In this document: positions 33,660-46,260 of the stretch, one piece after another
How the letters are laid out: every line of letters begins with the position of its first letter
Position numbering within the stretch: position 1 is the first letter of the stretch
Assembly (NCBI RefSeq): GCF_900188295.1
Contig: NZ_FZNM01000013.1
Location: 1-64,000 of the forward strand
Length of the DNA stretch: 64,000 nucleotides
Reading direction: 5' to 3'
Origin: Paracoccus sediminis
GTDB taxonomy: Bacteria; Pseudomonadota; Alphaproteobacteria; Rhodobacterales; Rhodobacteraceae
Made by a program: the position numbers and the translations under genes
Notes under the pieces: model-generated
What the model saw: only the letters and a program-made list of their open reading frames with translations
What the model was told of the DNA's origin: nothing
Database searches by the model: none

Positions 33660-33667
<8 letters not shown>
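32624..33667 (+). CDS. metH: Methionine synthase, homocysteine-binding half (split MetH)
   Basis: This 347-residue protein equals the N-terminal homocysteine S-methyltransferase module of MetH. It has [14 protein letters not shown] at the start, [19 protein letters not shown] and [16 protein letters not shown], and the three zinc cysteines in VGLNCALGA and [11 protein letters not shown]. The pterin, cobalamin and activation modules are in the next gene, whose ATG overlaps this stop by 8 nt. In most bacteria both parts are one chain of about 1230 residues; here 347 plus 904 residues add up to the same total. The two proteins must assemble for activity. An A/T-rich inverted repeat lies upstream. 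Confidence 0.92.
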
Positions 33668-36374
<2,707 letters not shown>

Positions 36375-36399
36375 AATTCCCGCCCCGTCACCCTGGCTT

Positions 36400-36437
36400 C
36401 CATATCCTCGGAGGGTCCGGGGGCAGACAGCCCCCGG
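36400..36437 (-). terminator. Hairpin plus GAGGATATGG tail (copy 3)
   Basis: On the minus strand CCGGGGGC and GCCCCCGG (36430-36437 and 36417-36424) pair around a 5-nt loop and are followed by GGACCCTCCGAGGATATGG. It starts 7 nt after the stop of the binding-protein gene. The sequence matches copy 1 closely. Confidence 0.75.
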
Positions 36438-36443
36438 CCTTCT

Positions 36444-37484
36444 TCAGAAACCGGCCTTGATCTTCTCGAACTCGGCCAGCTGTTTTTCGCGCTGCGCGGG
36501 ATCGTTGGGCGTCTGGGCCAGGATCGGGGCATCGACCTCGCTCAGCCCGTCCTTCACGGCCTGTTCGTCGGCAATCGTTGCCATCGCCTCGGTCGAGGTA
36601 TGGCCATAGCCGATCGTGTCCAGCAAGGCTTTGCCCGCCGACGGCTCCAGCCAGGCGTTGATGAAATCATAGGCCTTTTCTTCGTTGCCCGGCCCGTCTT
36701 TCAGGTTGATATAGCCGCAAAAGAACGTGGACGACCCTTCCTTGGGCGCCCGCTGGAAGCCCACGGGATAGTTGTCGGCCTGAAGATACACCACGCCGTC
36801 GTTCCATGACCAGGCGATGTCCACCGCGCCGGACGCCATCAGTTGCGCCTGTTCGGACGGGTCTGCCCAATAGGCGGCGACGTTCTGATGGGCCTTGCGC
36901 AGCCAGTCGGCGGCGGCTTGGAACTGTTCGTCGGTCACGTCGGTCCAGTCGGTCGTGCCCGTCGCCAGATAGGCCAGTGCCCAGACATCGTCCGAGGAAT
37001 CCGGCAGGGACGTGCGGCCCTGGTATTTCGGATCGACAAAGACTTGCAGCGTGGACACGTCCTCGGCAGGCACCGTTTCGGTATTATAGGCGATGGCCGT
37101 CGCGCCCCAGTCGGTGGGGATGTACCAGACGCCCTCGTCGTCCTTGAAGACTTCCGATTCCAGAAACTGCGGGTCGATCTTGTCGAAGTTCGGGATCTTC
37201 GAGGTGTCCCAGGGTTCGATCAGGCCGGCGTCGCGGTACTTGCTGACCATCTGGCTGCACGGATGGGCCACGTCGGCCTTGAACCCCGAGGCGATCTTCT
37301 GGAACGCCTCGTCGTCGTCGCCGTAAAAGGCATAGGTCGGGCTGTCGCCGTATTTGTCGACATAGCCTTGAAAGATCGACGGTTCCTCGAACCCCGCCCA
37401 GTCGAAGACGGTCAGTTCCGGGTCGGCTGCCAGGGCGGGCAGGGCAATGGCGGTGGCAAGGGCGGTGGTGGTCAGCAAGCGCAT
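36444..37484 (-). CDS. Periplasmic substrate-binding protein, spermidine/putrescine type
   Basis: The 346-residue protein begins with a signal peptide (MRLLTTTALATAIALPALA, cleaved before ADPELTVFDW) and continues as a PotD/PotF-type extracellular binding protein: VFDWAGFEEPSIFQGYV, DVAHPCSQMVSKYRDAGLIEPWD, YIPTDWGATAIAYNTE and a late SWNDGVVYL. Such proteins capture polyamines or related compounds for an ABC importer. No permease or ATPase gene is adjacent, so its transporter lies elsewhere or it works with other components. The start at 37484 was chosen because the signal peptide begins there. Confidence 0.88.
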   Translation of the reverse strand: MRLLTTTALATAIALPALAADPELTVFDWAGFEEPSIFQGYVDKYGDSPTYAFYGDDDEAFQKIASGFKADVAHPCSQMVSKYRDAGLIEPWDTSKIPNFDKIDPQFLESEVFKDDEGVWYIPTDWGATAIAYNTETVPAEDVSTLQVFVDPKYQGRTSLPDSSDDVWALAYLATGTTDWTDVTDEQFQAAADWLRKAHQNVAAYWADPSEQAQLMASGAVDIAWSWNDGVVYLQADNYPVGFQRAPKEGSSTFFCGYINLKDGPGNEEKAYDFINAWLEPSAGKALLDTIGYGHTSTEAMATIADEQAVKDGLSEVDAPILAQTPNDPAQREKQLAEFEKIKAGF

Positions 37485-37578
37485 GAAATCGGGCTTTCCT
37501 GTTGGGCGGTTCGACACAAACGCTAGCGGCGGCGAAACCGTCGTGCAAGGGCATCGCGGGACGGTGAGCAGCCCCTGC

Positions 37579-38301
37579 TCAGCGCATCCGCAACGCGCCG
37601 TCCAGGCGGATCACCTCGCCGTTCAGATAACCGTTCTCGACGATGTGGGCGGCCATGCGGGCAAATTCCGCCGGATCGCCCAGCCGGGCGGGAAACGTCA
37701 CCTCGGCGGCCAGCCCGTCCTGAACGTCCTGGGGCAGGCCGCGCAGCATGGGCGTGCCGAAGATGCCCGGCGCGATGGCGCAGACGCGGATGCCCAGGCC
37801 CGCCAGGTCGCGCGCCAGGGGCAGGGTCATCCCCGCGATGCCCGCCTTGGATGCGGCATAGGCCGCCTGTCCTTTCTGCCCGTCAAAGGCCGCAACGGAG
37901 GCCGTGTTGACGATCACCCCGTTTTCCGCCCGCCCGTTCTTTGCCATTTCGGCCGCCGCCAGCCGCAGGACGTTGAAGCTGCCGATCAGATTGACGTCGA
38001 TCACGCGGCGAAAGGCATCCAGATCATGAGGGCCGTTCCGGCTTACGGTCCGTTCGCCGATCACGATGCCCGCGCAGTTCACGCAGATGTCGATGCCGCC
38101 CATCCGGTCCGCAGCCTGCGCGATCGCCGCCGCCGCGCTGTCGGCCGATGTCACGTCGGCCTGCACGGCGTTCGGATCGCCGCCCGTATCGCGGTCCAGC
38201 ACCACGACCGCCGCGCCCTTCGCGCGAAACCATGCAGCGGTCGCCGCCCCCAGGCCCGAAGCGCCGCCCGTCACGATGGCGCGGCCATGTGCCAGTTCCA
38301 T
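37579..38301 (-). CDS. Short-chain dehydrogenase/reductase, 3-hydroxyacyl-CoA dehydrogenase-like
   Basis: The 240-residue SDR has the NAD(H) motif [11 protein letters not shown] at residues about 10-20, NCAGI, the catalytic Ser in [10 protein letters not shown] and the YxxxK motif in AAYAASKAG. The [14 protein letters not shown] and [12 protein letters not shown] segments resemble type 2 3-hydroxyacyl-CoA dehydrogenases (HSD17B10-like), which act in branched-chain amino acid and fatty acid breakdown; substrate cannot be fixed by eye. ATG 38301 follows GGGGGA six bases upstream; ATG 38307 is possible. It lies 13 nt after ppk2, at the end of a four-gene operon with metA. Confidence 0.88.
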   Translation of the reverse strand: MELAHGRAIVTGGASGLGAATAAWFRAKGAAVVVLDRDTGGDPNAVQADVTSADSAAAAIAQAADRMGGIDICVNCAGIVIGERTVSRNGPHDLDAFRRVIDVNLIGSFNVLRLAAAEMAKNGRAENGVIVNTASVAAFDGQKGQAAYAASKAGIAGMTLPLARDLAGLGIRVCAIAPGIFGTPMLRGLPQDVQDGLAAEVTFPARLGDPAEFARMAAHIVENGYLNGEVIRLDGALRMR

Positions 38302-38314
38302 GCCCATTCCCCCG

Positions 38315-39190
38315 TCAGTCCAATAGTTCCGGCCCGCCCGTGATCGCCGGATCCGGGGTGCCGATGGCATCGGTATCCTTGCCCGCGAAATCGACCGCGT
38401 TCAGCACCGTCTGGATCGCGGCCAGCCGCGCGCGGCGCTTGTCGTCGGACCGGATCACCGTCCATGGGACGATCGGCGAATGCGACAGGTTCAGCGTGTC
38501 GCGGATAGCCTGGGTATAGTCGTCCCATTTCGCCAGTCCCTCCACGTCGATGGACGACAGCTTCCATTGTTTCAGCGGATCGGATTCGCGGTCCAGGAAC
38601 CGGCGCAGCTGTTCGGCCCGCCCCACGTTCAGCCACAGCTTGACCAGAATGATGCCGTCATCGACCAGGGTCTGTTCGAACCCCGGCAACTGGCGGAAAA
38701 AGGCATTGCGCTGCTGGTCGGTGGAAAAGCCGAAGACCCGTTCGACGATGCCGCGGTTGTACCAGCTGCGGTCGAACAGCGCGATTTCCCCGGCGGCGGG
38801 CAGCCAGTCCACATACCGCTGGAAATACCACTGGCCCGCCTCTCGGCTGGTGGGGGTGGGCAGGGCGACGATGCCGGCGGAACGGGGATTCAGGTTTTCG
38901 CGCATCCGTTCGATGGTGCCGCCCTTGCCCGCGGCGTCGCGGCCTTCGAACAGGACGACCAGGCGCTTTCCTGTGGCGACCGCATCGTGCATCATGCGCA
39001 CCAGCTGCAACTGTAACCCGTCCATCTGCGCGTCATAGGCCTTGCGGTCCATCTCCTCGCGGTACGGATAGGCCGGATCCAGGATCGCGTCCTTGTCGGC
39101 GCCCTCCAGGATCTGCCTGATCTCCTTGGGCGCGGCCTTCAGCGCCTCGGTGATCTTGCCGACCAGGGGCAGGTGCGGGATATCGGCCAT
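38315..39190 (-). CDS. ppk2: Polyphosphate kinase 2
   Basis: PPK2 uses polyphosphate to phosphorylate nucleoside diphosphates (or the reverse). The 291-residue single-domain protein has a Walker [12 protein letters not shown] at residues 81-91, Walker [10 protein letters not shown] at about 140-148 and the lid region [25 protein letters not shown] (in parts). The size fits class I enzymes that regenerate GTP/ATP from GDP/ADP. It is 3 nt downstream of metA and 13 nt upstream of the SDR, so it is co-transcribed with methionine synthesis genes, an unusual pairing. Confidence 0.95.
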   Translation of the reverse strand: MADIPHLPLVGKITEALKAAPKEIRQILEGADKDAILDPAYPYREEMDRKAYDAQMDGLQLQLVRMMHDAVATGKRLVVLFEGRDAAGKGGTIERMRENLNPRSAGIVALPTPTSREAGQWYFQRYVDWLPAAGEIALFDRSWYNRGIVERVFGFSTDQQRNAFFRQLPGFEQTLVDDGIILVKLWLNVGRAEQLRRFLDRESDPLKQWKLSSIDVEGLAKWDDYTQAIRDTLNLSHSPIVPWTVIRSDDKRRARLAAIQTVLNAVDFAGKDTDAIGTPDPAITGGPELLD

Positions 39191-39193
39191 GTC

Positions 39194-40120
39194 TTATCCT
39201 TCGCCAATGCGGGACAGGTCGTATTGGGTGGTCTGATAGATCTCGTTGATCCAGTTACCGTAGAGCAGATGCGCATGGCTGCGCCAGCGGTTCGACGGCG
39301 CGCGCGCGGGATCGTCGTCGGGATAATAGTTCAGCGGCACGTTGATCGGCTTGCCCGAGGCGGCATCGCGGTCGTATTCCTCTTTCAGGGTCGTGCTGTC
39401 GTATTCGAAATGGTTGAAGATATACAGCGCGCGGTGCCCCGGATCCTCCAGCAGGCAGGGACCGACGTGATCGCTGGACAGCAGCGTCCGCAGGGCAGGG
39501 CGGGCGTCCACGTCGGGCTGGCGCACCTCGGTCCAGCGGCTGACGGGAACCAGCACGTCGTCGGAAAAACCGCGCAGATAGGGGGACGCGGGCGCCCGGT
39601 TGTGGTGGCGAAAGCAGCCAAAGGCCTTGGCGGGCAGGGGATGCTTGGGAAGCCCGTGGAAATGCCAGGCCATCGCCATGCCGCCCCAGCAGACGCCGAA
39701 GGTGGAATGGACATGGCTTTGCGTCCAGGCGAACACGCGGGTCAGTTCGTCCCAATAGGTCACGTCCTCGAAGGGCAGTTGTTCGACGGGGGCGCCGGTG
39801 ATGACAAGGCCGTCGAACTTCTCGCCCGTGGCCTCGACCTCGCGGAAGGGGCGATAGAAGCTTTCCAGGTGGTCGGCGGCGGTGTTGCGGCTTTCGTGGT
39901 CGGACATGCGGATCAATTGGAAATCGATCTGCAAGGGCGTCGCGCCGATCAGCCGGGCGAACTGGTTTTCGGTCTGGATCTTCTTGGGCATCAGGTTCAA
40001 CAGCCCGATCCGCAGGGGCCGGATATCCTGCGTCGCCGCCCGGCCCGGAGACATGACCATCACGCCTTCGTCCGACAGAATGCGATAGGCGGGCAGATTC
40101 TCGTTCAGGGTGATGGGCAT
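39194..40120 (-). CDS. metA: Homoserine O-acyltransferase MetA (probably acetyl-CoA dependent)
   Basis: MetA acylates homoserine in the first committed step of methionine synthesis. The 308-residue protein has the MetA signature throughout: [19 protein letters not shown], the catalytic Cys in [11 protein letters not shown] (about C144) and the His/Glu pair in IFNHFEYD. In the acyl-CoA pocket the sequence reads TGAPVE, with Glu113 where E. coli MetA has Gly111; glutamate there is known to favour acetyl-CoA, so O-acetylhomoserine is the likely product despite the traditional succinyltransferase name. The gene begins 1 nt after the P-loop ATPase stop. Confidence 0.94.
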   Translation of the reverse strand: MPITLNENLPAYRILSDEGVMVMSPGRAATQDIRPLRIGLLNLMPKKIQTENQFARLIGATPLQIDFQLIRMSDHESRNTAADHLESFYRPFREVEATGEKFDGLVITGAPVEQLPFEDVTYWDELTRVFAWTQSHVHSTFGVCWGGMAMAWHFHGLPKHPLPAKAFGCFRHHNRAPASPYLRGFSDDVLVPVSRWTEVRQPDVDARPALRTLLSSDHVGPCLLEDPGHRALYIFNHFEYDSTTLKEEYDRDAASGKPINVPLNYYPDDDPARAPSNRWRSHAHLLYGNWINEIYQTTQYDLSRIGEG

Positions 40121-40121
40121 G

Positions 40122-40985
40122 TCAGGCTTCCTTGCGGTCGATGGCGCGGGCGATCAGGGCGTTGAAATCGCCGGGCGATTTCACGGCGGCGACCTCCTCG
40201 GCCAGGATGGTGACGCCGCGCCGGGCCATGGCTTCGTATCGCGGCTGGCGGTGGGCCAGGGCGCGGGCATAGGTCCAGCGGATGAAATCGTCGGGGTTCA
40301 CCTCGTCCCCCTCCAGCCCCTTTTCGACGCGATAGGCGATCCAGGCCCTTTCCAGGAATTGCGGCTGGTAATACATGGGCTTGGGCGCGCGGTCGAACCG
40401 GCGCACCAGATCGGCGGTGTGGGCGTCCGACCCCTTGATCCAGACCATCAGCAGGTCGCGTTCAAGCGCCGACAGCACCGGATCGTCGGGATCGTCGGGA
40501 TCCACGACCTCGCAGATCGACCCGCCGCTGTCGCAGACGAAATGCGGGATGGCATAGATGTCGCGGGCGCGATCCATGAAATGCCGCGTGTCCAGAAGCG
40601 CCGCGATTTCTGCCCGGCGGTGCTGGTTCTGGCGCAGGCCGTATTCGTCAAAAGGCAGCCCGCCGCGCGACGGGCTGCCGGGCTTGCCCAGATAGGTGGA
40701 CAGCGGCACCAGGTTGTCGAAGGTGATGTTGCTGGCGACATAGATGCTGTCGGACAGCAGCAGATCGCGCAGGAAGGGAACCTTCATCGCCTCGCGCTTG
40801 AAGTTGTCGGCGATGAATTCGCCCATGTAGCGGGTGCCGATCCGGTAATCGACCGAATAATGGAACCAGTCGCCCGCATCGCGCAGCATGGTGGCCAGAT
40901 AGGTCTTGCCCAGGCCCGACATGCCGAACAGCACGACGCGCCTTGCGTTCGTTCCCAGCCATTCGCCGCCGCTGCCATAGATCAT
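40122..40985 (-). CDS. P-loop ATPase/kinase-like protein of unknown role
   Basis: The 287-residue protein starts [16 protein letters not shown] and has a Walker A-like [11 protein letters not shown] at about residues 22-32. Further conserved-looking blocks are [36 protein letters not shown] and [11 protein letters not shown] know similar proteins from Rhodobacteraceae only as uncharacterised ATPases. The single P-loop, lack of membrane segments and DSGG motif suggest a small-molecule or nucleotide kinase, but no substrate can be named. It is the first gene of the operon with metA, ppk2 and the SDR. AAAGGG lies before the ATG. Confidence 0.8.
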   Translation of the reverse strand: MIYGSGGEWLGTNARRVVLFGMSGLGKTYLATMLRDAGDWFHYSVDYRIGTRYMGEFIADNFKREAMKVPFLRDLLLSDSIYVASNITFDNLVPLSTYLGKPGSPSRGGLPFDEYGLRQNQHRRAEIAALLDTRHFMDRARDIYAIPHFVCDSGGSICEVVDPDDPDDPVLSALERDLLMVWIKGSDAHTADLVRRFDRAPKPMYYQPQFLERAWIAYRVEKGLEGDEVNPDDFIRWTYARALAHRQPRYEAMARRGVTILAEEVAAVKSPGDFNALIARAIDRKEA

Positions 40986-41036
40986 CGGGTGCCCTTTCGT
41001 TGCAGGCGCATAGGTAATGCGGGCCATGCCGAAAGC

Positions 41037-41062
41037 AAAGGCCCCGCCGGGGCGGGGCCTTT
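41037..41062 (-). terminator. Terminator of the FadL-like gene
   Basis: AAAGGCCCCGCC and GGCGGGGCCTTT are perfect 12-nt arms separated by 2 nt. On the minus strand the stem is followed by GCTTTC. It lies between the FadL-like stop (41087) and the ATPase start (40985) and separates the two units. Confidence 0.85.
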
Positions 41063-41086
41063 GTGTCGCCCTGCGGAGGGCAGGCG

Positions 41087-42265
41087 TCAGAAGCTGTAGC
41101 CTATGCGGACGCCGACGCCCCAGGCATGGTTGTCTTCCATGGTGGCGACCCGCGTCTTGTTGCCGGTTTCCCCGATGCCAAGGTCCGAACCGCCCAGCCG
41201 GGTATAATTGATGCCCGTCGTGACCTTGAGGTTGTCCATCGTATAGATGGCCGCCAGCGTCACGCCCTTGCGCCCGTTGGTCGGCGCCAGCGGCGACACC
41301 GTGTCGCCTTCGCTGGCCTCGTACAGGAACGACACGGACCCGGACCAGTTGTCGGTGAACTGGCGGCCCATCCCGATCGTGTAGGTCGTCGTATCCTCGA
41401 CCTCGACCAGCGGCACCGATCCGCCGGTCGGCGTCGCGATCGGGAAGACGGCATTGTCCACGATGAATTCGGACCATTTCACCCAGCGGATCGAACCGAA
41501 CACCAGTGTGCCCTCGGCAACGCCGGTCTGGCCTTCCAGGGTCCAGCTGCGCGGCGTCTTGACCGTGTAGCGTCCCGAGATCGTATCGGTCAGGCCACCC
41601 GTCGCGCCCAGGATGACATTGCCCGTTTCGGTCATGTCGAAGTCGTGTTCGATGGGAGAGTTGTAGGTCAGCGACACGCGCCCGGCGATCTCGGGGATCT
41701 CGTAGGCCGCGCCGATGACATAGCCCGTGCCCCATTCATCCTCGATCTCCAGGTTGTAGGGCGGCGCGATCCGGCTGTATCCCGCCCCGTCCAGAACCAC
41801 GCGGCCATCCGCTCTCGAGGCGCGGATTCCGCCATGGATCGAAAAGTTGTTTTCGAACCTGTACCGGGCCAGGGCGGTCAGGGTGGTCGAATTGACCTCG
41901 ACCCGCGTGCCGCCCAACACCACAGAGCCGTCGGTCGAGGGATTGGGGAACGGGCCGGGCTGCGTCGGATACAGGATGTCCGCCCCGAACGGCTGTTCCA
42001 TGATGAAGGCGGCCGAGAGGTTGTCGTTGAACTGGTGCTTGTAGGACAGCCCCGCAAAGCCGTAACCCTGCGCCACGTCGCCGGTTTTGAACCCGGCGAT
42101 ATCCGTGCCTTCGACCGTCGGATCGACGCCGCCAAAGCTCAACTCGGCATAGTTCCCTTGTTCGAACAGCACAGCCAGCGACTGCGGCGCCCGTTCGATT
42201 CCTCCGGCCACGACCGGCGCGGTCGTCATCAGCAGCACCGCGCTGCCGGACAGGATCTTGTTCAT
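41087..42265 (-). CDS. FadL/OmpP1-family outer membrane transport protein
   Basis: The 392-residue precursor has a signal peptide (MNKILSGSAVLLMTTAPVVA) followed by GGIERAPQSLAVLFEQGNYAEL, the FadL-type N-terminal hatch pattern. The remainder alternates in beta strands, ending VGVRIGYSF with the C-terminal aromatic residue expected for assembly by the BAM machinery. FadL-like porins admit long-chain fatty acids or other hydrophobic compounds; the substrate here is not known. AAGGGGGAA lies before the ATG. The gene diverges from guaB across 245 nt and has its own terminator. Confidence 0.9.
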   Translation of the reverse strand: MNKILSGSAVLLMTTAPVVAGGIERAPQSLAVLFEQGNYAELSFGGVDPTVEGTDIAGFKTGDVAQGYGFAGLSYKHQFNDNLSAAFIMEQPFGADILYPTQPGPFPNPSTDGSVVLGGTRVEVNSTTLTALARYRFENNFSIHGGIRASRADGRVVLDGAGYSRIAPPYNLEIEDEWGTGYVIGAAYEIPEIAGRVSLTYNSPIEHDFDMTETGNVILGATGGLTDTISGRYTVKTPRSWTLEGQTGVAEGTLVFGSIRWVKWSEFIVDNAVFPIATPTGGSVPLVEVEDTTTYTIGMGRQFTDNWSGSVSFLYEASEGDTVSPLAPTNGRKGVTLAAIYTMDNLKVTTGINYTRLGGSDLGIGETGNKTRVATMEDNHAWGVGVRIGYSF

Positions 42266-42282
42266 GAATTCCCCCTTCGTGA

Positions 42283-43959
<1,677 letters not shown>

Positions 43960-44185
43960 TCAACGGATCATCCGGTTTTCTGGCTGGTTCCACGTCGGGA
44001 TGCCTCGGTCTTCATCATCAGAGGTCTTGATGGAGCTTTCACGTGCCGGCATGGCATGGTCGTTCAAGGCCCGCAGCATGCCAACCGTCTTGAGGCGACG
44101 CTGAGCGGATCGAGCCGCCATGGCTTCGGGTTGGGAATCCCGCCGCCTTGGACAGGATCATCCAGGACGTTGAAATTGCGGGTTT
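43960..44185. other. 226-nt gap between guaB and ade without convincing gene
   Basis: A 53-codon frame runs on the minus strand from ATG 44121 to a stop at 43960, but it lacks a recognisable domain and a clear ribosome-binding site. Its sequence feels like a decayed insertion sequence or regulatory remnant, which I cannot confirm. No clear terminator hairpin was found. Confidence 0.4.
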
Positions 44186-45883
44186 CTAGCCCGATATGAT
44201 TTCGAACCGGGTCACGTCGATCATTCCCCGGTCGGTGATCTTCAGCGCCGGGATGACGGGCAGGGCCAGAAAGGCCAGTTGCAGGAACGGCTCCTCCAGC
44301 GTGACGCCCAAGGTTCTGGCGGCAGCGCGCAGCAGGACCAGCCGGTCGCGCACGGTTTCGAACGGATCGAGGCTCATCAGGCCTGCGGCGGGCAAGGGCA
44401 GTTCCGCCAGGACATTTCCCCCGGCCGCGACCACGAATCCCCCTTCGATCTGCTGCAAACGGTTCGCGGCCATCGCCATGTCGTCATAGTCGATGCCCAC
44501 CACGGCGATGTTGTGATGGTCGTGACACACGGTCGACGCGATGGCCCCCCGCCCGATCCCGAAGCCCTCGACAAAGCCCGAGGCGATGTTTCCGTTTCGG
44601 CCATGGCGTTCGATCACCGCGATGCGCGCCAGATCGCGGGCCGGATCGGGGCGCTTGTCGCCGTCACGGGGGGCGATGTCGCGGATCAGGTGCCGGGTGA
44701 TGATCTTGCCCTCGACGATGCCGATCACCGGGGTTTCGGCGCGGTTGCCGGAACAGCGGAAATTCTGCGCCCGGACCTGCGGCGCCTTGACCGAGGCGCG
44801 GCCGACCGGCTGGATCCCCCTGCGCCCGGCAAAGGCAGCCTCGTCGACGATGCGCCCGCCGCACAGCACCAGATGCGCCCGGCAGCTTTCCAGGCTGTCA
44901 AGCGCCACAATGTCGGCGCGCAGGCCGGGCGCGATCAACCCCCGATCCTTGAGGCCAAACGCCTCGGCCGCCGACAGGGACGCCGCGCGATAGACGGCTA
45001 GAACCGGACTGCCGCGTCGGATCAGGTCGCGGATCATGTGATCCAGATGACCATGTTCGGCAATGTCCAGAGGATTCCGGTCGTCTGTGCACAGGCACAT
45101 GTAAGGCGCGGTCACATCCGTCAGGACCGGCTGCAAGGCCGCCAGATCCTTGCTGACCGACCCTTCGCGGATCAGGACGCGCATCCCCTTGCGCAGCTTT
45201 TCCAGGGCCTCGTCGGCCGTGGTGGCTTCGTGTTCGGTGCGGATGCCTGAGGCGACATAGGCCGACAGATCGCGGCCCGACAATTGCGGGCAATGGCCGT
45301 CGATATGGCCGCCGGCAAACAGGCGCAGCTTGGCCAGGGCGGCGGGATCGCGCTGGATCACGCCGGGATAGTTCATGAATTCGGCCAGCCCGATGTTCGA
45401 CGGATGGCCCATGACGGCTTGCAAATCCACAGCCTCGATCCGCGCGCCCGATGTTTCCATCGCGGTCGAGGGAACGCAGGACGACAATTGCACCCGCAGG
45501 TCCATCAGCAGGCATTCGCTGGCCTGCTGGAACCAGCGGATGCCGTCCAGACCGATGACATTGGCGATTTCATGCGGATCGCAGATGGCGGTGGTGATGC
45601 CGCGCGGGGTGACGCAGCGGTCGAACTCATGCGGGGTCACAAGGCTGCTTTCGACATGCAGATGCGTGTCGATGAAGCCCGGAACCAGCGTCAGACCGCT
45701 GACGTCGACAACGCGCGACGCCCGGTATTCATCGCCCACTCCGACGATGCGGTCGTTGCCGATGGCAACGTCGCCCGCGATCATGCTGCCCGTAATCAGG
45801 TCGAACACACGACCCCCACGCAGAACCAGATCGGCAGGCTCATCCCCGCACGCCTGCGCTATGCGCCGTTCCAGATCGTCCAT
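44186..45883 (-). CDS. ade: Adenine deaminase
   Basis: AdeC deaminates adenine to hypoxanthine, which xanthine dehydrogenase can then oxidise. The 565-residue enzyme has the binuclear-metal amidohydrolase core: [64 protein letters not shown] (in parts) and [19 protein letters not shown], followed by the C-terminal adenine-deaminase domain with [13 protein letters not shown] and GGFVVAAGG. Length is as expected. AAAGGGG precedes the ATG and an inverted repeat lies just upstream. It completes the set of purine entry enzymes in the window. It is the last chromosomal gene before the tRNA-Arg fragment. Confidence 0.95.
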   Translation of the reverse strand: MDDLERRIAQACGDEPADLVLRGGRVFDLITGSMIAGDVAIGNDRIVGVGDEYRASRVVDVSGLTLVPGFIDTHLHVESSLVTPHEFDRCVTPRGITTAICDPHEIANVIGLDGIRWFQQASECLLMDLRVQLSSCVPSTAMETSGARIEAVDLQAVMGHPSNIGLAEFMNYPGVIQRDPAALAKLRLFAGGHIDGHCPQLSGRDLSAYVASGIRTEHEATTADEALEKLRKGMRVLIREGSVSKDLAALQPVLTDVTAPYMCLCTDDRNPLDIAEHGHLDHMIRDLIRRGSPVLAVYRAASLSAAEAFGLKDRGLIAPGLRADIVALDSLESCRAHLVLCGGRIVDEAAFAGRRGIQPVGRASVKAPQVRAQNFRCSGNRAETPVIGIVEGKIITRHLIRDIAPRDGDKRPDPARDLARIAVIERHGRNGNIASGFVEGFGIGRGAIASTVCHDHHNIAVVGIDYDDMAMAANRLQQIEGGFVVAAGGNVLAELPLPAAGLMSLDPFETVRDRLVLLRAAARTLGVTLEEPFLQLAFLALPVIPALKITDRGMIDVTRFEIISG

Positions 45884-45899
45884 GCCGTCCCCTTTCGAT

Positions 45900-45922
45900 T
45901 TGTGTCAGAAGACCTGACACAA
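45900..45922. promoter_or_regulatory. 9-bp inverted repeat directly upstream of ade
   Basis: TTGTGTCAG and CTGACACAA are perfect arms around a 5-nt centre, located 17-39 nt before the ade start codon and just 5' of its ribosome-binding site. This could be an operator of a purine-responsive repressor or a leader hairpin. It is only 30 nt from the tRNA-Arg fragment, so island insertion left the site intact. Confidence 0.5.
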
Positions 45923-45951
45923 GGCGCGGCGTCCAGAGGCGAAACGGAGAA

Positions 45952-46001
45952 TGGCGCACCCGAAGGGATTCGAACCCCTGGCCTCTGCCTTCGGAGGGCA
46001 G
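45952..46001 (-). repeat. 3' half of tRNA-Arg(CCG), left attachment-site remnant
   Basis: The minus strand reads the anticodon arm CTGCC-CTCCGAA-GGCAG (anticodon CCG), a 5-nt variable loop, a T arm AGGGG-TTCGAAT-CCCTT and the acceptor 3' strand with encoded CCA. The 5' half is missing; sequence beyond 46001 does not fit an acceptor or D arm. A near copy lies at 55002-55048. It marks the chromosomal end of the island that follows. Confidence 0.85.
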
Positions 46002-46103
46002 CTAAAGCGGCTTTTCGCCCTGCTGCGACCTTGGCTAGGAAGTGCGTCCCGACTTCGAAAAACGTCCGTCCATCAACCTGTTATCGTCCCTGTGTATCCG
46101 CTG

Positions 46104-46127
46104 GCGGTCACGCGGTCACGCGGTCAA
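46104..46127. repeat. Three tandem 8-bp repeats GCGGTCAC
   Basis: GCGGTCAC, GCGGTCAC and GCGGTCAA follow without spacing, near the left end of the island. The 377-nt stretch 45884-46260 between ade and res contains no gene; it holds this array, the ade inverted repeat, the tRNA fragment and the arm-type sites described next. A protein-binding role at the island end is possible. Confidence 0.5.
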
Positions 46128-46142
46128 CGGTTTCGGTTCGCG

Positions 46143-46178
46143 CCTGTCACACTGCCGGTGTGACCGTGGTGTGACAGG
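46143..46178. repeat. Arm-type repeat cluster at left end of island
   Basis: GTGTGAC occurs directly at 46158-46164 and 46169-46175, and inverted at 46146-46152. The outermost sequences form 10-bp arms CCTGTCACAC and GTGTGACAGG. The composite TGTGACC-N5-GTGACAGG at 46159-46178 recurs with the same 5-nt spacing at 54912-54931, next to the integrase. This matches integrase arm-binding sites at both ends of an integrated element. Confidence 0.6.
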
Positions 46179-46260
46179 AGGGGGGTATGGGGGGCCTTCC
46201 GCGCGGTCTGGATAGAGGTGCCCGCGCGAAAAATTTCGTCGGATTTTTCTGACCCGCCTC

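Noticed and set aside
43960..44121. A 53-codon minus-strand frame between guaB and ade
   Set aside because: No domain, no ribosome-binding site and no conservation evidence, so it was not called as a gene.
45952..46001. Intact tRNA-Arg(CCG)
   Set aside because: The acceptor 5' strand and D arm are missing; only the anticodon arm, T arm and 3' end are present.
46104..46127. CRISPR-like repeat array
   Set aside because: The repeats are 8 bp, contiguous and only three; no spacers. No CRISPR array was seen anywhere in the window.
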